Shown: positions 1 through 10,196, counted from the first letter of the stretch. The stretch: 64,000 bases of DNA from ZC4RG20 sp963702105 (GCA_963702105.1 OY969712.1:2542001-2606000); one strand, 5' to 3'. Made by a program: numbers and translations. Notes: generated by a model from the sequence alone, not told the origin.

Positions 1-369
1 ACGGTCGTCGGCGGCGTCGTGGGCGGGGTTCTCGCGGCTCACGCGAGCTCGTCGGACAACCGGACCGTCGCAACCCTGATCGGAGCGGCTGCGGGCGCCC
101 TGATCGGCCGCAAGATCGGCCACGAGCTCGACGAAGCGGACCGCGGCTGCTTCGGGCACGCGCTTGAAATCGGGCCGCCGGGCCGCCGCGTCGTCTGGAC
201 GAATCAGGCGACCGGCGTGCGCTACGAGATGGTCCCCGGCAACCGCCGCCCGCAGAGCGGCGCGACGTGCCGGGAATTCACGCTCCTGGCCATCGCAGGC
301 AACGAACGCTCGACGCGCGCCGGCATCGCGTGCCGAGCCGGGACGGGCGTCTGGCGAGTGGGCGGCTGA
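1..369 (+). CDS. Glycine-zipper surface-antigen-like protein, 5' end missing
   Basis: The reading frame is open from base 1, so the start and any signal peptide lie upstream of the window. The visible part begins with a glycine-rich zipper (GGVVGGV, then LIGAAAGALIGRKIG) of the kind that inserts in or packs against the outer membrane. It ends with a small domain holding two cysteines (GATCREF and GIACRAGTGVWRV), like the C-terminus of the rickettsial 17 kDa surface antigen family. These proteins are usually small outer-membrane lipoproteins of unknown detailed function. The gene ends with TGA and faces the efflux-pump gene. A second glycine-zipper protein is encoded at 53612-54388. Confidence 0.75.
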   Translation, partial: TVVGGVVGGVLAAHASSSDNRTVATLIGAAAGALIGRKIGHELDEADRGCFGHALEIGPPGRRVVWTNQATGVRYEMVPGNRRPQSGATCREFTLLAIAGNERSTRAGIACRAGTGVWRVGG

Positions 370-401
370 CTCGACGGCTGACTCGAGGGCGAGCCGCGGG
401 C

Positions 402-1956
402 TCAGTGACCGCCTTGCATCACGACGCCCGAGCCGCGGGATCGGGGCCGCGAGAACCACACGAGGCCCGTCAGGATCAGGAAAACCCACGCTGAGCCCCA
501 GAAAACGTCGTTCGTGGCCATCATGAACGCCTGCTGCATGACGAGGTCGGCGAGCCGTTGATTGGCCTCGGCGAGCGTGAAGCCGTGCGCCTGGAGCTCC
601 GAGAGCCACTGGTGAAGCGACGGATCGTAGGCGCTGAGCCCGGCGGTCAGCCGGTGGTCATGGAGCGAGGCCCGGTGATCCCAAAGCGTGACGCTGATCG
701 AAGTGCCGAGGCCGAGTGCGAGCTGGCGCACGAAGTTGAACAGCCCCGAAGCGCTCGCGATCTCGCTGCCGTGCAGGCCCGTCAGCGACAAGGTAATGAG
801 CGGAATGAAGAAGCATGCCGTCCCGATGCCCCAGGGCAAGCGCTGCAGGAAGATGTGACGGAAAGAGACCTGCGTCGTGTTGTGGCCGGCCGCGAGCGAG
901 ATCGCGGCAAAGACGAGAAAACCGCAGGTCACGATGAGGCGCACGTCGACCTTGTCTGCGAGCCGGCCGACGAGCGGAGAAAACACGATGCCGAGGATAC
1001 CGAAGGAGGCCGTCGCGAGACCGGCCGTGGTCGGCGTGTAGCCGAGCTGCGTCTGCAGCCAGAGCGGAAACAGCACGATCGCGCTGAAGAACGTCATGTA
1101 GCCGAACGTCATGGCGATCGTGGCGACGGCGAAGTTGCGGCGCGCGAACAGGCGCAAGTCGACGATCGGGCGCTCCTCGCTGAGCTCCCAGAGAACGAAG
1201 AAACTCAACATGACGGCCGCGCCGATGCCGAGGACGATGATCGTCGTCGACTCGAACCAGGCCTTGTCGTTGCCCTGATCCAGCATGATCTGCAGGGAGG
1301 AGACGCCGAGGACGAGCAGCCCGAGGCCGACCGCGTCGATGCGCTCCTTGCGAACGGCCGTCTCACGGCCGCGCAGCAGTGCCCAGGTGGCCCAGGCCGC
1401 CGCAAGCCCGATGGGCACGTTGATGTAGAAGATCCACGACCAATCGAGGTTGTCCGTGATCCAACCGCCGAGTATGGGGCCCGCGACCGGCCCCACGACG
1501 GCCGTCATGCCCCAGATGCCGTTCGCGAGCCCGTGCTGCTCGCGCGGGTAGTTGGCGAGCAGCAGGCTTTGAGACAGCGGGATCATCGGGCCGGCGACGG
1601 CGCCCTGCAGGGCGCGAAACACGAGCAGCATCGGAAAGGTGACCGAGAACCCGCACAGCCACGAGAACAACGTGAAGAGCAAGGTGCAGACGACAAACAG
1701 CTTGACCTCGCCGACCTGCCTCGCGAGCCAGCCCGAGATGGGCACGGCGATCGCGTTGGCGACGGCAAACGAGGTGATGATCCAGGTGCCCTGATCGGCG
1801 CTGACGCCGAGAAAACCCGCGATGGTCGGGATGGAAACGTTGGCGATCGAGAACGTCGAGGACGTTCATGAAGACCGCGAGCGCAAGCGCGAGCGTCACG
1901 ATCGCGCGTTGCGCCGGCGGCAGCGGCGCCGGACCGCCAACGCCTGCGCCAGCCAT
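402..1956 (-). CDS. DHA2-family (EmrB-like) MFS multidrug efflux transporter, frameshifted
   Basis: This is a drug:proton antiporter of the 14-helix DHA2 type. The main frame (402 to about 1856) carries PISGWLARQ of the first loop, the antiporter motif region VGPVAGPILGGWI, WSWIFYINVPIG and the remaining helices. The N-terminus, MAGAGVGGPAPLPPAQ then LALAVFMNVLD, lies in another frame from 1956. The two frames meet at GACGTTC (bases 1851-1857 on the minus strand). Removing one T gives GACGTC and restores VLDVSIANVSIP, the family's TM1 motif, and a 517-residue protein of normal length. Either the gene is broken or the base is a consensus error. The start ATG at 1956 faces away from the cytochrome gene, so the 293-base gap to 2250 should hold divergent promoters. 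Confidence 0.85.
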
Positions 1957-2249
1957 CGTCTTGCCTCACCCTTGCGTCGTGCCGAGTGAGCGGAACGATA
2001 CCGGGCCCCGCGGCGAGGGTCCAGACAACGCGGCTCGGCGCATGCGCGGCGTCGGCGGCCTCGCCGCGCCGGAGGGCGGGTCCCGACGCTGCAGCCGAGA
2101 GCCGTTGCAGCGGGCCCGATCGGGGTTAAGATCGGGATACCGGGAAGCCCGCGCGGCCGCCCCGGCGACAAGAAGATCGAAGCCCTCGGGCGGCATGCGC
2201 CATCGGCGCGCATAACACGCCGGGCACGGGGCCGGAAGAAGGGGGAAGG

Positions 2250-3062
2250 ATGAGGATGAAACTCCGCGGGCGCTCCGCAGAGCGCGGGCGCGCCGGGCTG
2301 GTCGCCTTCGGCCTGCTCGCCTGCGCGGTCACGGCCGTCGCGCCGCTGCGCGCGCAGCAGCATGCCGGCGAGTACGAGGAGGCCGACGTCGAGTACGGCG
2401 CCCGCCTTTACGCGGGCCGGTGCGTCACGTGCCACGGCGAGCGCGGCGACTCGATCCCGGGCGTCAACCTTCGCAGCGGGGTCTTTCCCAAAGCGCCGAC
2501 GGACCGGGACCTCTCGAACATCCTGCGCGACGGCATCCCCGGCACGGCGATGGTCCCGACCGGCTACAACGAGACCGAGCGCAACGCCCTCGTCGCCTAT
2601 CTCCGGAACATGAATCGCATCGACCTCGAAGGTCTGCCGCAAGGCGACGCCGCACGTGGCCGCGCGCTTTTCGAGGGCAAGGGCGGGTGCAACGGCTGCC
2701 ACCGCGTGAAAGGCAAGGGACCGAGGACGGCGCCGGACCTCAGCGACATCGGCGCGCGACGCACGGCCGGGACGCTGCAGCGCGAGCTGCTCGACCCTTC
2801 CGCGGCGATGCAGCCCATCAATCGTCCCGTGCACATCGTCACGGCCGACGGCAAGGCCATCGACGGGCGCCGGCTCAACGAGGATACGTGGACGGTCCAG
2901 CTGCTCGACGATGAAGGCAACCTCGTCTCGCTCCAAAAGGCCGGTCTGCGCGAGTACCGCGTCCTCGAGAAGTCCCCGATGCCTTCCTACGCGGACTCGC
3001 TGACCGACGCCGAGCGGGCCGACCTGCTCGCCTACCTGCTTTCGCTCAAGGGAGCCGACTGA
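2250..3062 (+). CDS. Periplasmic dihaem c-type cytochrome
   Basis: An exported electron carrier with two covalent haem sites: CVTCH at residues 58-62 and CNGCH at 147-151. A signal peptide covers about residues 1-35, with the hydrophobic stretch GLLACAVTAVAPLRA. The first half is a class I cytochrome c domain. The second half resembles the haem-binding domain that often follows dehydrogenase or beta-propeller proteins. A purine-rich GGGGGAAGG sits directly before the ATG; a second in-frame ATG two codons later is also possible. The stop overlaps the next start by one base (TGATG), so it is translationally coupled to the PQQ dehydrogenase and is very likely its electron acceptor. Confidence 0.85.
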   Translation: MRMKLRGRSAERGRAGLVAFGLLACAVTAVAPLRAQQHAGEYEEADVEYGARLYAGRCVTCHGERGDSIPGVNLRSGVFPKAPTDRDLSNILRDGIPGTAMVPTGYNETERNALVAYLRNMNRIDLEGLPQGDAARGRALFEGKGGCNGCHRVKGKGPRTAPDLSDIGARRTAGTLQRELLDPSAAMQPINRPVHIVTADGKAIDGRRLNEDTWTVQLLDDEGNLVSLQKAGLREYRVLEKSPMPSYADSLTDAERADLLAYLLSLKGAD

Positions 3063-4721
3063 TGCCACGCATGAGTGTCGCCGCGTTCGCCCTTCTGCTC
3101 ACGGTGCCGCTCGCGGCCGAGGCACAACTGACCGCCGAGCGGCTCGTGAACGCCGCCGCCGAGCCGCAGAACTGGCTCACCTACTCGGGCGGCTACATGA
3201 GCCGGCGCTACAGCTCGCTCGACGAGATCGATCGCGGCAACGTCAAGGACCTCGAGCTCAAATGGGTCTTTCAGGCGAACTCGCTCGAGAACTTCGAGAC
3301 CTCTCCGCTCGTCGTAGACGGCATCATGTATCTGACCGAGGCGCCCAATACGGCCCTCGCGCTCGACGCCAAGACGGGCCGGGTCTTCTGGCGTTACCAG
3401 TACGACCCGGACGTGGCGGGTCGACCATGTTGCGGGCGAGTCAATCGCGGGCTCGCAATGCGGGGCGACACGCTCTACATGGCGACCATCGATTCGAAGC
3501 TCATCGCCATCGACGCGAAGACGGGCGCGCCGCTGTGGCAGGTCCAGGTCGCCGACCCCGCCGCGGGCTATTCGATGACGCTCGCGCCGCTCGTCGTCAA
3601 GGACAAGGTGATCATCGGCGTCGGCGGCGGCGAGTTCGGAATCCGCGGATTTCTCGCGGCCTACGACGCCGCGACGGGCAAGCAAGTGTGGCGGTTCTAC
3701 ACGATCCCGGCCCCCGGTGAGCCCGGCTCGGAAACCTGGCAGGACGGCGGCGACGCCTGGGAGCACGGCGGCGGCCCGGTCTGGGTCACGGGCTCGTACG
3801 ACCCCGCCCTGAACCTCACGTACTGGGGCGTCGGCAACCCCGGGCCGGATTGGGCGCCGACGCAGCGGCCCGGCGACAACCTCTTCACGTGCAGCGTCAT
3901 CGCGATCGATCCCGACACGGGCCGGCTCGCCTGGCACTTTCAGTTCTCGCCGCACGACGGCCACGACTACGATTCCACTCAGGTGCCCGTGCTCGTCGAT
4001 CTCCCGACGCGCACGCCCTCGAGCGGCAAGCTCATGCTCTTTGCCAATCGCAACGGCTTCTTCTACGTGCTCGACCGCGCGACGGGCAAGTTCGTCCGCG
4101 GCAACGCGTTCGTCAAGGTCAACTGGGCCTCGGGGCTCGACGCGGCCGGACGGCCGATCCCGGCGTCCGTGCCCGCGGGAGAGCCGACCTACCCGGGCAA
4201 CCAGGGCGGCACGAATTGGTACTCGCCCTCGTACAGCCCGCGGACGCGCCTCTTTTATGTACAAGCCTGGAAGGGCTACTCGACGGTGTACAAGGCCGAC
4301 ACCGAGCCGACGCCCTATCAGGAAGGCAAGTCCTTCGTGGGCGGCTTTCCCTCCGGGCCGGTGCCGGGCCGGACGAATCTGCCGGGTATTCGCCGGGGGC
4401 AAGTCAACGACTGGACGGACGCTGTCGGCTACGGGGAGGTGCTCGCGATCGATCCGCTCACGGGCGAGGACCGGTGGCGGTTTCGGACCACGGACGTTCT
4501 CGACGAGCGGCGTGCTGACGACGGCCGGCAACGTCCTTTTCACGGGCACACGTGACGGGTATTTTTATGCGCTCGATGCAACGAACGGGCGGCTGCTGTG
4601 GCGCGTGACCGTGGACGGTCAGGGCGCCAACGGCCCGATGACCTACGCCGTGGGCGGCGAACAGTATGTCGCGGCGGCGTCCGGTCACGCGTTGTTCGTG
4701 TTCGGCCTCAAGCACAAGTAG
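3062..4721 (+). CDS. PQQ-dependent alcohol dehydrogenase (methanol/ethanol type), frameshifted
   Basis: A periplasmic eight-bladed quinoprotein that oxidises alcohols or aldehydes. It has a signal peptide (LLLTVPLAAEAQ), the vicinal disulfide C123-C124 (RPCCGR) that stacks on PQQ, the propeller repeats (LALDAKTGRVFWRYQ, LIAIDAKTGAPLWQVQ) and the segment SPHDGHDYD. The presumed catalytic Asp283 is followed by Asp285 (IDPDTG), a pattern linked to lanthanide-dependent members. The frame breaks at GACGTTC (4493-4499). Dropping one T gives TTDVSTSGVLTTAGN and joins the C-terminal blades, which end FGLKHK at 4721, for 552 residues in all. There is no fused cytochrome domain, which fits the coupled cytochrome gene upstream. 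Confidence 0.85.
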
Positions 4722-4750
4722 CCGCGGCGCCGCGCCGCGCGGAGTGATTC

Positions 4751-5464
4751 ATGCAGCGATTCGCGATCTTCGGAATAGCCCCTCTCATGGTCGCGCTGGC
4801 CGGTTGCGGCCAGCAGCCCGACGCGGGCGCGCCGTCCGCCTCCCCTCCAGCGGCCGCCCGCGAGCCTTCCGCCGAGCAGGCCGCAAACCCGCTCGCGCAC
4901 GCGTTGACGCCGCTCCCCGGCAAGGAGGGCCAAACGCCGGCGCTCACGCAGGCGGTCACCGTCGTCCTGCAGACCACGGCCGGCGACGTGACGATCGAGG
5001 TGTATCCGGAGGCGGCACCGAATGCGGCGGCCCGCTTCATCGAGCTCGTCAAATCCGGCTATTACGATGGCACACCCATCTCGCGCGTCGTGCCCGGCTT
5101 CGTCGCCCAATTCGGCGTCAACTGGCGCGAGCCGCACAAGAGCTGGCGGACCAAGACCTTCGCCGACGATCCGAGCCTCTTCTCGCTCGAGCGCGGTACG
5201 CTGGCCTTCGCCAAGGCGGGCCCGAACACGAACTCGACGCAGGTCTTCATCAACTACGCCGAGAACAACCAGCTCGCGAGCCCGCAGTACAACTTCACGG
5301 TCTTCGGGAAGGTCGTAAACGGCATGGACATCGTGGACAAGTTCGTCCAGGTCGGCGATCCGAGCAACGGGCTCGATCAGGACCGATTGTGGAACGACGG
5401 CGGCGCCTACCTCGATTCGTTGCCCGTCAAACCGACCATGATCGAACACGCCGTCGTGCGCTGA
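4751..5464 (+). CDS. Cyclophilin-type peptidyl-prolyl isomerase lipoprotein
   Basis: A prolyl isomerase of the cyclophilin fold, placed in the periplasm by a lipid anchor. The N-terminus has a signal peptide with lipobox LAGC (Cys19), then an alanine- and proline-rich linker to about residue 70. The catalytic domain follows, from TTAGDVTIEVYPEAAPN to the C-terminus, with RVVPGFVAQFG, NSTQVFINY and FTVFGKVVNGMDIVD. The usual Q-G-G of FxxQGG is replaced by FVAQFG, a common change in bacterial members. A GGAG precedes the ATG. It starts 29 bases after the PQQ dehydrogenase and may be co-transcribed with it. Confidence 0.88.
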   Translation: MQRFAIFGIAPLMVALAGCGQQPDAGAPSASPPAAAREPSAEQAANPLAHALTPLPGKEGQTPALTQAVTVVLQTTAGDVTIEVYPEAAPNAAARFIELVKSGYYDGTPISRVVPGFVAQFGVNWREPHKSWRTKTFADDPSLFSLERGTLAFAKAGPNTNSTQVFINYAENNQLASPQYNFTVFGKVVNGMDIVDKFVQVGDPSNGLDQDRLWNDGGAYLDSLPVKPTMIEHAVVR

Positions 5465-5475
5465 GCTCGGCGGAC

Positions 5476-6480
5476 ATGAAGTTCGGCATCTTCGACCACA
5501 TCGACGACGACGGCGGCGACCCCAGCGATCAGCTCGCCGGGCGGCTCCGGCTGGCCGAGCTGTACGATCGGCTCGGCTTCCATGCGTATCACGTGGCCGA
5601 GCATCACGGCACTCCTCTCTCGCGCTCGCCCTCGCCGAACGTGTTCCTCGCGGCGGCGGCCGCGCGCACGACGCGGCTGCGGCTCGGGCCGCTCGTCTAC
5701 GTGCTGCCGCTCTACGACCCATTGCGGCTCGCGGAGGAAGTCGCGACGCTCGACCGCATCAGCGACGGACGCCTCGAAATGGGCGTCGGGCGCGGAGCGT
5801 CGGAGCTCGAGAGCGCGCTGTTCGGCCTCGACACGAAGCGCGAGCGCTTTCAGGACGCGCTGGCCGTGCTGCGCAAGGCGCTCGCTTCCGAAACGTTCAG
5901 CCACGCCGGCCCCTACTACCGCTACGACGACGTGACGATGGCCGTCCGCCCCGTGCAGCAGCCTCACCCGCCGCTTTGGACTGGAATCAGCCGGCCCGAG
6001 GCCGCCGAGTGGGCCGCGGCGAACGACATGAACGTCGTCGCGCTCCTGCCTTCGGCCGCCGTGCGGCCCATCACGGATCGTTATCGCGAGGCGTGGGCGC
6101 GCCTCGGCAAGCCCGCGGACGCCCTACCCTGCCTCGGCCTGAATCGGCCACTCGTGCTGGCCGAGACCGAGCGCGAGGCCCTGACGGTCGCGCGCCGCGC
6201 CTACAAGCGCTGGAAGCGCAATCTCGACTGGCTTTGGGACCGCAAAGGCGTCGCCTCGAGCCTGGCCAAGGTCCTGCCCGACGAGTTCGACGCGTTCCAG
6301 CAGCTCGGCGCGGGGTTTGCGGGCACACCGGCCGCGGCAACCGAGTTTCTGGCGGCGGAGATCGAGGCCGCGGGCGTCAATTACCTGAACCTCGGCTTCG
6401 CGTGGGGCGCGACGACGTTCGAGGAGGCCGTGCGCACCGCCGAGTTGTTCGCCGAGGAAGTGGTTCCCGCTCTGGGCTGA
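5476..6480 (+). CDS. LLM-class flavin-dependent oxidoreductase
   Basis: A bacterial luciferase-like TIM-barrel protein that would use reduced flavin (FMN or F420) as cosubstrate. It opens with MKFGIFDHIDDD and continues with FHAYHVAEHH, RLGPLVYVLPLYDPLRLAEE, LDRISDGRLEMGVGRG and a C-terminal LNLGFAWGATTFEEA, all typical of the group. At 334 residues it has normal length. It begins 11 bases after the cyclophilin stop, so it is probably in the same transcript. The substrate cannot be told from sequence. The next gene is convergent. Confidence 0.85.
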   Translation: MKFGIFDHIDDDGGDPSDQLAGRLRLAELYDRLGFHAYHVAEHHGTPLSRSPSPNVFLAAAAARTTRLRLGPLVYVLPLYDPLRLAEEVATLDRISDGRLEMGVGRGASELESALFGLDTKRERFQDALAVLRKALASETFSHAGPYYRYDDVTMAVRPVQQPHPPLWTGISRPEAAEWAAANDMNVVALLPSAAVRPITDRYREAWARLGKPADALPCLGLNRPLVLAETEREALTVARRAYKRWKRNLDWLWDRKGVASSLAKVLPDEFDAFQQLGAGFAGTPAAATEFLAAEIEAAGVNYLNLGFAWGATTFEEAVRTAELFAEEVVPALG

Positions 6481-6596
6481 GCGCGGTGACGTACGGGGCG
6501 GCCGGAGGGCGGCCCGGCAGCGGCCAGGCGTCATGAGCGCAGGGCGGGGTGGCTGAGCGCGGGGCCGGGGGGCGTGAGCGCGCGACCCGGGCCGCG

Positions 6597-7538
6597 TCAG
6601 TGCGCGCCCGTCCCCTTCCATCCCCCGCGGCCGGGCCCATAATCGGGCTTCCAGCCCGTCGGCTCGGAATCCGGCAGGTTGAAGAGCACGGCCTGAATCT
6701 CCTGGATCATGCCGGCCTTGACCGCGAAGAACTCGGCGACGAGACGGTCGTTCGTCGTCGCGCTGCTCTGACTCTTCATGCCGTCCTTGAGGCCGAACCG
6801 GACGATCGAAAGCACGATGCCGCGCTCGGTGTCGACGACCGGATAGCGCCGATCCCAGAGATTGCGCCCGACGAACCGGCCGCGGTCGAACCCCTCGGCC
6901 GTCGAGACATACTGGCCGTTGCGGACGAGGCCCGTCGTCTGCAGGCCGTTCTCGAAGCGCCGCGCGTCGGGCAGCAGCTTGGCCGGGTGATACTCCTCGG
7001 TGCCGTTGGTCTCGAACGCGCGCCAGTAGCTCTCGGCCGCGGCCACGAGCCCATAGTAGGAATCGCGGTCCGCGGGCCGGATGGACAGCTGCAGCGCCGG
7101 GTCCACCTGCGTGAGATTGTCCGGGGCCCAGAGCCGATCGGCGTCGCCGCGGTTTGCCTTGATCGTCTCGACTTCCGCGACGCGGCCGTCGGCGACCTTG
7201 AGACGCACCATGAGTATCGTCTTCGTCCCGTCCGCGTTCTCGACGACGGCCTCGGTGCCCGTGTCGCCGCGCTGCTCGTTGACAATGTCCCACCGATACA
7301 CGGTGCGCTGGGCGCCGCTCCAGAAGGCCCGATCGAGGCCCGTCTCCCGGCCGTTCTCGGTCACCTTCGCGCCCGCGGCCAGCGGCACCTTGCTCGCGTC
7401 GTGGCTCACGAGGCCGTCGAAGAACGCGTCGACGAAGCCCGTCAGGCACTGCCGATTACAGAGCGTCTGCGCGCTCGCGCCGTTCGCGAACAACGTCCCA
7501 AGCGCCGCGACGATCGCGGCGGCCTTGACTGATTTCAC
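6597..7538 (-). CDS. Secreted NTF2-like (DUF8021-like) protein
   Basis: A 313-residue exported protein of unknown function. The signal peptide ends around GASAQ. The mature part starts with CNRQCLTGFVDAFFDGL and carries two copies of an NTF2/SnoaL-like fold, the second near YYGLVAAAESYWRAFE and YPVVDTERGIVLSIVRF. It is a paralogue of the protein at 31733-32779 (compare CDRACLEGFVDRYFKA). I associate this architecture with Pfam DUF8021, but have not checked. The start is GTG at 7538 behind GGGGGAG. SnoaL-like proteins may be enzymes or binding proteins; nothing here decides which. Confidence 0.7.
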   Translation of the reverse strand: MKSVKAAAIVAALGTLFANGASAQTLCNRQCLTGFVDAFFDGLVSHDASKVPLAAGAKVTENGRETGLDRAFWSGAQRTVYRWDIVNEQRGDTGTEAVVENADGTKTILMVRLKVADGRVAEVETIKANRGDADRLWAPDNLTQVDPALQLSIRPADRDSYYGLVAAAESYWRAFETNGTEEYHPAKLLPDARRFENGLQTTGLVRNGQYVSTAEGFDRGRFVGRNLWDRRYPVVDTERGIVLSIVRFGLKDGMKSQSSATTNDRLVAEFFAVKAGMIQEIQAVLFNLPDSEPTGWKPDYGPGRGGWKGTGAH

Positions 7539-7694
7539 GCGAGCTCCCCCGAATACCCCTGCGATCGAAGAAGGCTACCACAGACGGGAGAAGGGCGAAC
7601 ACGATGATAAGCTGGCGCGGTGGGCGGCGCGGCCGAAACCGGCCCGTTTGCGCCGCCCTCCCGCCGGCAAGCCTGAAAGGCCAAGGAGACCGCG

Positions 7695-8234
7695 ATGCCC
7701 GAGCTCAGCTTCGGCCAACCCGATGACTCCATCGTGCAGGTGGCCTACACGGTCGCCGACGTCCGCGAGGCCATCGAGCAATGGACCGGCCGGCTCAACG
7801 TCGGCCCCTGGTTCCTGCTCGAGCACTTTACCGGCGAGCATCCCGTCTACCGAGGCCGGCCTTCCCAGGCGGACGTCAAGATCGCCATGGCGTTCGCCGG
7901 CCACATGAACATCGAGCTCATCGAGCCCAATGACGCCCACCCTTCGGTCTATCGCGAGACCATCGAGATGCGCGGGCACGGCTTCCACCATTGGGGCGTG
8001 GCAAGCCGCAACGTCGATGCCGACGTTGAACGCTATCGAAAGATGGGCATGGAGATCGCCTTCCGCGCGGGGGTCCCGACGGGCGGCGACGTCGTGTACA
8101 TGGATTCCCACGGCGCGCTGCCGGGCTTCGTCGAGCTCATACCCGTGACGCCGCTCATGGAAGAGGCCTTCGGGCGGTTCCACCGGGCGGCCCTCGCGTG
8201 GGACGGGCGCGAGCCCGTCCGACCGTTCCTGTAG
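7695..8234 (+). CDS. VOC-family (glyoxalase-like) protein
   Basis: A 179-residue member of the vicinal oxygen chelate superfamily, with paired beta-alpha-beta-beta-beta modules. Visible elements are IVQVAYTVADVREAIEQW at the start of the first module, MNIELIEPN closing it, and HGFHHWGVASRNVDADVERY opening the second. The histidines and glutamates at these points are the usual metal ligands. A good AAGGAG ribosome site lies before the ATG. The substrate is unknown; homologues include lactoylglutathione lyase-like and isomerase-like proteins. A hairpin repeat element begins right after the stop codon. Confidence 0.8.
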   Translation: MPELSFGQPDDSIVQVAYTVADVREAIEQWTGRLNVGPWFLLEHFTGEHPVYRGRPSQADVKIAMAFAGHMNIELIEPNDAHPSVYRETIEMRGHGFHHWGVASRNVDADVERYRKMGMEIAFRAGVPTGGDVVYMDSHGALPGFVELIPVTPLMEEAFGRFHRAALAWDGREPVRPFL

Positions 8235-8320
8235 CGAAAAGGGGTCAGAGCCCTTTTTCGCCGAGCGCGCCTCGGCCGACCATCGGCGGCGGCGAAAAAG
8301 GGCTCTGACGCCTTTTTCGC
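8235..8320. repeat. REPIN-like hairpin element A
   Basis: The arms CGAAAAGGGGTCAGAGCCC (from 8235) and GGGCTCTGACGCCTTTTTCG (to 8320) are inverted copies flanking a GC-rich loop of about 35 bases. The right arm has GACGCC where the other copies have GACCCC. The element fills almost the whole gap between two convergent genes, touching the VOC stop on one side and the lipoprotein stop at 8322 on the other. Its RNA would fold into a long stem ending in U-rich sequence on either strand, so it can serve as a two-way terminator. Confidence 0.85.
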
Positions 8321-8321
8321 G

Positions 8322-10196
8322 TCACGGCAGCAGCCCGAACTCCGCCACGCCGCTCCGCGTGCCGACGAACACCTTGCCGTCCGCGATGGTCGGCGTGATG
8401 AACTTGTTGCCGGCACCGAAATGATCGCGGCCGTTCGGGGCCTGATCGCTGTTGTAGAGCTCGCGCGCCAGATCGGCTGCGTCGTAGGCATGCAGGACCG
8501 CGGGGTCCCCGTTCTCGTGGGCCCAGACGATGCCGTTCGCCGAGCCGTCGGCCGAGACCGCAGGGGCCGTTCCCGGGTAGGGAAAGGTCGTGCTCGTCTG
8601 CGAGCTCGGCAGCGTCGAGAGCTTGGCGGCGTCGATCGCAAACCCCTTGAGCGTGCCGTGGACGTCGCCGTAGTAAAGCGTGCCCTCGAAGTAGGCGGGC
8701 GTCGACCAGATGCCGCCGGGCAGGACGCCGTCGAGCTCCTGCCAGATCCGATTGCCGCCGGCATCGAAGCGCCCCATAGCGTCGCGGTTCACGACGTAAA
8801 CGTTTCCGTCCTTACCCGCCCCGACCGCGAGACGGCGCATCGTGCCGGACGAATCCGCCAGGTCGGGCAGCAGCAGGATGCCGCCCGAGCCGAGATCCGC
8901 GTCGGCCTGCGACTCCGCGACCTCGTTGGCCATGGTGAAGTAGTCCGCGACCGCGAGCGTCCCGCCGGTCGTCGAGAGCCGCAGGAACGAGTTGCCGTAG
9001 TCCTGGGCGCTCGGAAAACCGGAGGCGTCGAGGGAGGTCTCGAACGCGCCGTTGGCGGTCAGCAGGTAGACGTCGCCCGCGGCATCGGCCGCGGGTCCGC
9101 CGCCGCTCATCCAGATCGCGGGCCCTTCCCCGCCGCTGTTCGGAGCGACGTCGAGCACCGCGTTGCGGGCGAGCGTCTTCTGGTCATAGCCGATGATCCA
9201 GCCCGTATAGGGCGCGATGTCGCAGTGCGAGGTCCAGGTCGTGTACAGCGTCCCGCCCGTCAGCAGCAGCGCGGCGCGCTCTTCGTACTGCCCCGGGTCG
9301 AAGCTCGTCGTGCCGCCCTGGGCCGTCGGATAGGTTGCGGAGATCTCGGCCGGCCCACCGAAGAGCTCCGCGCCCGTCGCCACGTCGAGCGCGTGCAGCC
9401 GCTGGTGATAAGCCGAGCCCGCGTCCTTCGACATGGCGACGACGTAGAGCGCCCTGAGCGCGCGGTCGATGACCGGCGTCGACGTGATGCCGATCTCGGG
9501 AATGACCTGCCCGCAGCCGTGCGTGTCGCTCGGGGTCTCGCCCGCGCCGAGCAGCGAGACGTGCCACAGCGCAGCGCCCGTGTCCGCGTCGAATGCGTAG
9601 ACGCCGTCGTGCTCCGTGGCGGCGAACACGACGTTGTGCGCGGTGCCGCCGACCACGAGCTTCGAAAGGTACAGCGGCTGCGCGTCGACCTTGCCGTCCA
9701 CGCCGAGCACGCGCAGCAGGCCGAAGCCCGAAGCGTTGACGTTCGCGGGCGTCAGCACGGCCTCGGCGAGATTGCTTCCGGTGCGCGCAACGTCGTTCTT
9801 GTAGGTGACGACATCGCCCGCCGCGGCTTCGCCCGTCGCGCCCGTCACGCCGAGCGTCGCGGCCGCGCTCGAAACGCTGCCGACGGCATTGCCCACGTCC
9901 ACCGTGAACGTCGCGCCGTCGTCGTCGGCCGCGGCGGGCGGCGTCACGTAGGTCGCGGCGTCGGCCCCCGCAATGGCCGCGCCGTCCCGCTTCCATGCAT
10001 AGGTCAAAGGCGGCGTACCGCTCGCCGTGACCGTGAACGTCGCGCGCGAACCGATGGGCACTTGTTGATCCGCCGGCTGAGCCGTGATGGCCGGCGGCGC
10101 GGCCGAAGCGGAGCCCTCGCCCCCTCCGCCGCCGCCGCAGCCGGCGACGGACGCCGCCAGCAACGCAGCGAGCAGCCCGGAGAGCCGTCGATCCAT
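8322..10196 (-). CDS. Ig-like plus PQQ-type beta-propeller lipoprotein
   Basis: A 624-residue surface or periplasmic lipoprotein. The signal peptide ends in lipobox VAGC (Cys20), followed by six glycines as a flexible tether. An Ig-like domain (PPAITAQPADQQVPIGSRA to about residue 115) precedes a pyrroloquinoline-quinone-like propeller with repeats such as VYAFDADTGAALWHVS and LHALDVATGAELFGG. No PQQ-binding vicinal Cys pair or catalytic motif is evident, so it may be a structural or binding propeller rather than an enzyme. The ATG follows AAGGAG. The transcript ends in hairpin element A. Confidence 0.75.
   Translation of the reverse strand: MDRRLSGLLAALLAASVAGCGGGGGGEGSASAAPPAITAQPADQQVPIGSRATFTVTASGTPPLTYAWKRDGAAIAGADAATYVTPPAAADDDGATFTVDVGNAVGSVSSAAATLGVTGATGEAAAGDVVTYKNDVARTGSNLAEAVLTPANVNASGFGLLRVLGVDGKVDAQPLYLSKLVVGGTAHNVVFAATEHDGVYAFDADTGAALWHVSLLGAGETPSDTHGCGQVIPEIGITSTPVIDRALRALYVVAMSKDAGSAYHQRLHALDVATGAELFGGPAEISATYPTAQGGTTSFDPGQYEERAALLLTGGTLYTTWTSHCDIAPYTGWIIGYDQKTLARNAVLDVAPNSGGEGPAIWMSGGGPAADAAGDVYLLTANGAFETSLDASGFPSAQDYGNSFLRLSTTGGTLAVADYFTMANEVAESQADADLGSGGILLLPDLADSSGTMRRLAVGAGKDGNVYVVNRDAMGRFDAGGNRIWQELDGVLPGGIWSTPAYFEGTLYYGDVHGTLKGFAIDAAKLSTLPSSQTSTTFPYPGTAPAVSADGSANGIVWAHENGDPAVLHAYDAADLARELYNSDQAPNGRDHFGAGNKFITPTIADGKVFVGTRSGVAEFGLLP

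Noticed and set aside
4493..4499. Programmed +1 frameshifting at GACGTTC.
   Set aside because: Three unrelated metabolic genes share it, there is no stop codon, rare codon or slippery re-pairing at the site, and deletion of one base gives a normal gene. Error or mutation is simpler.
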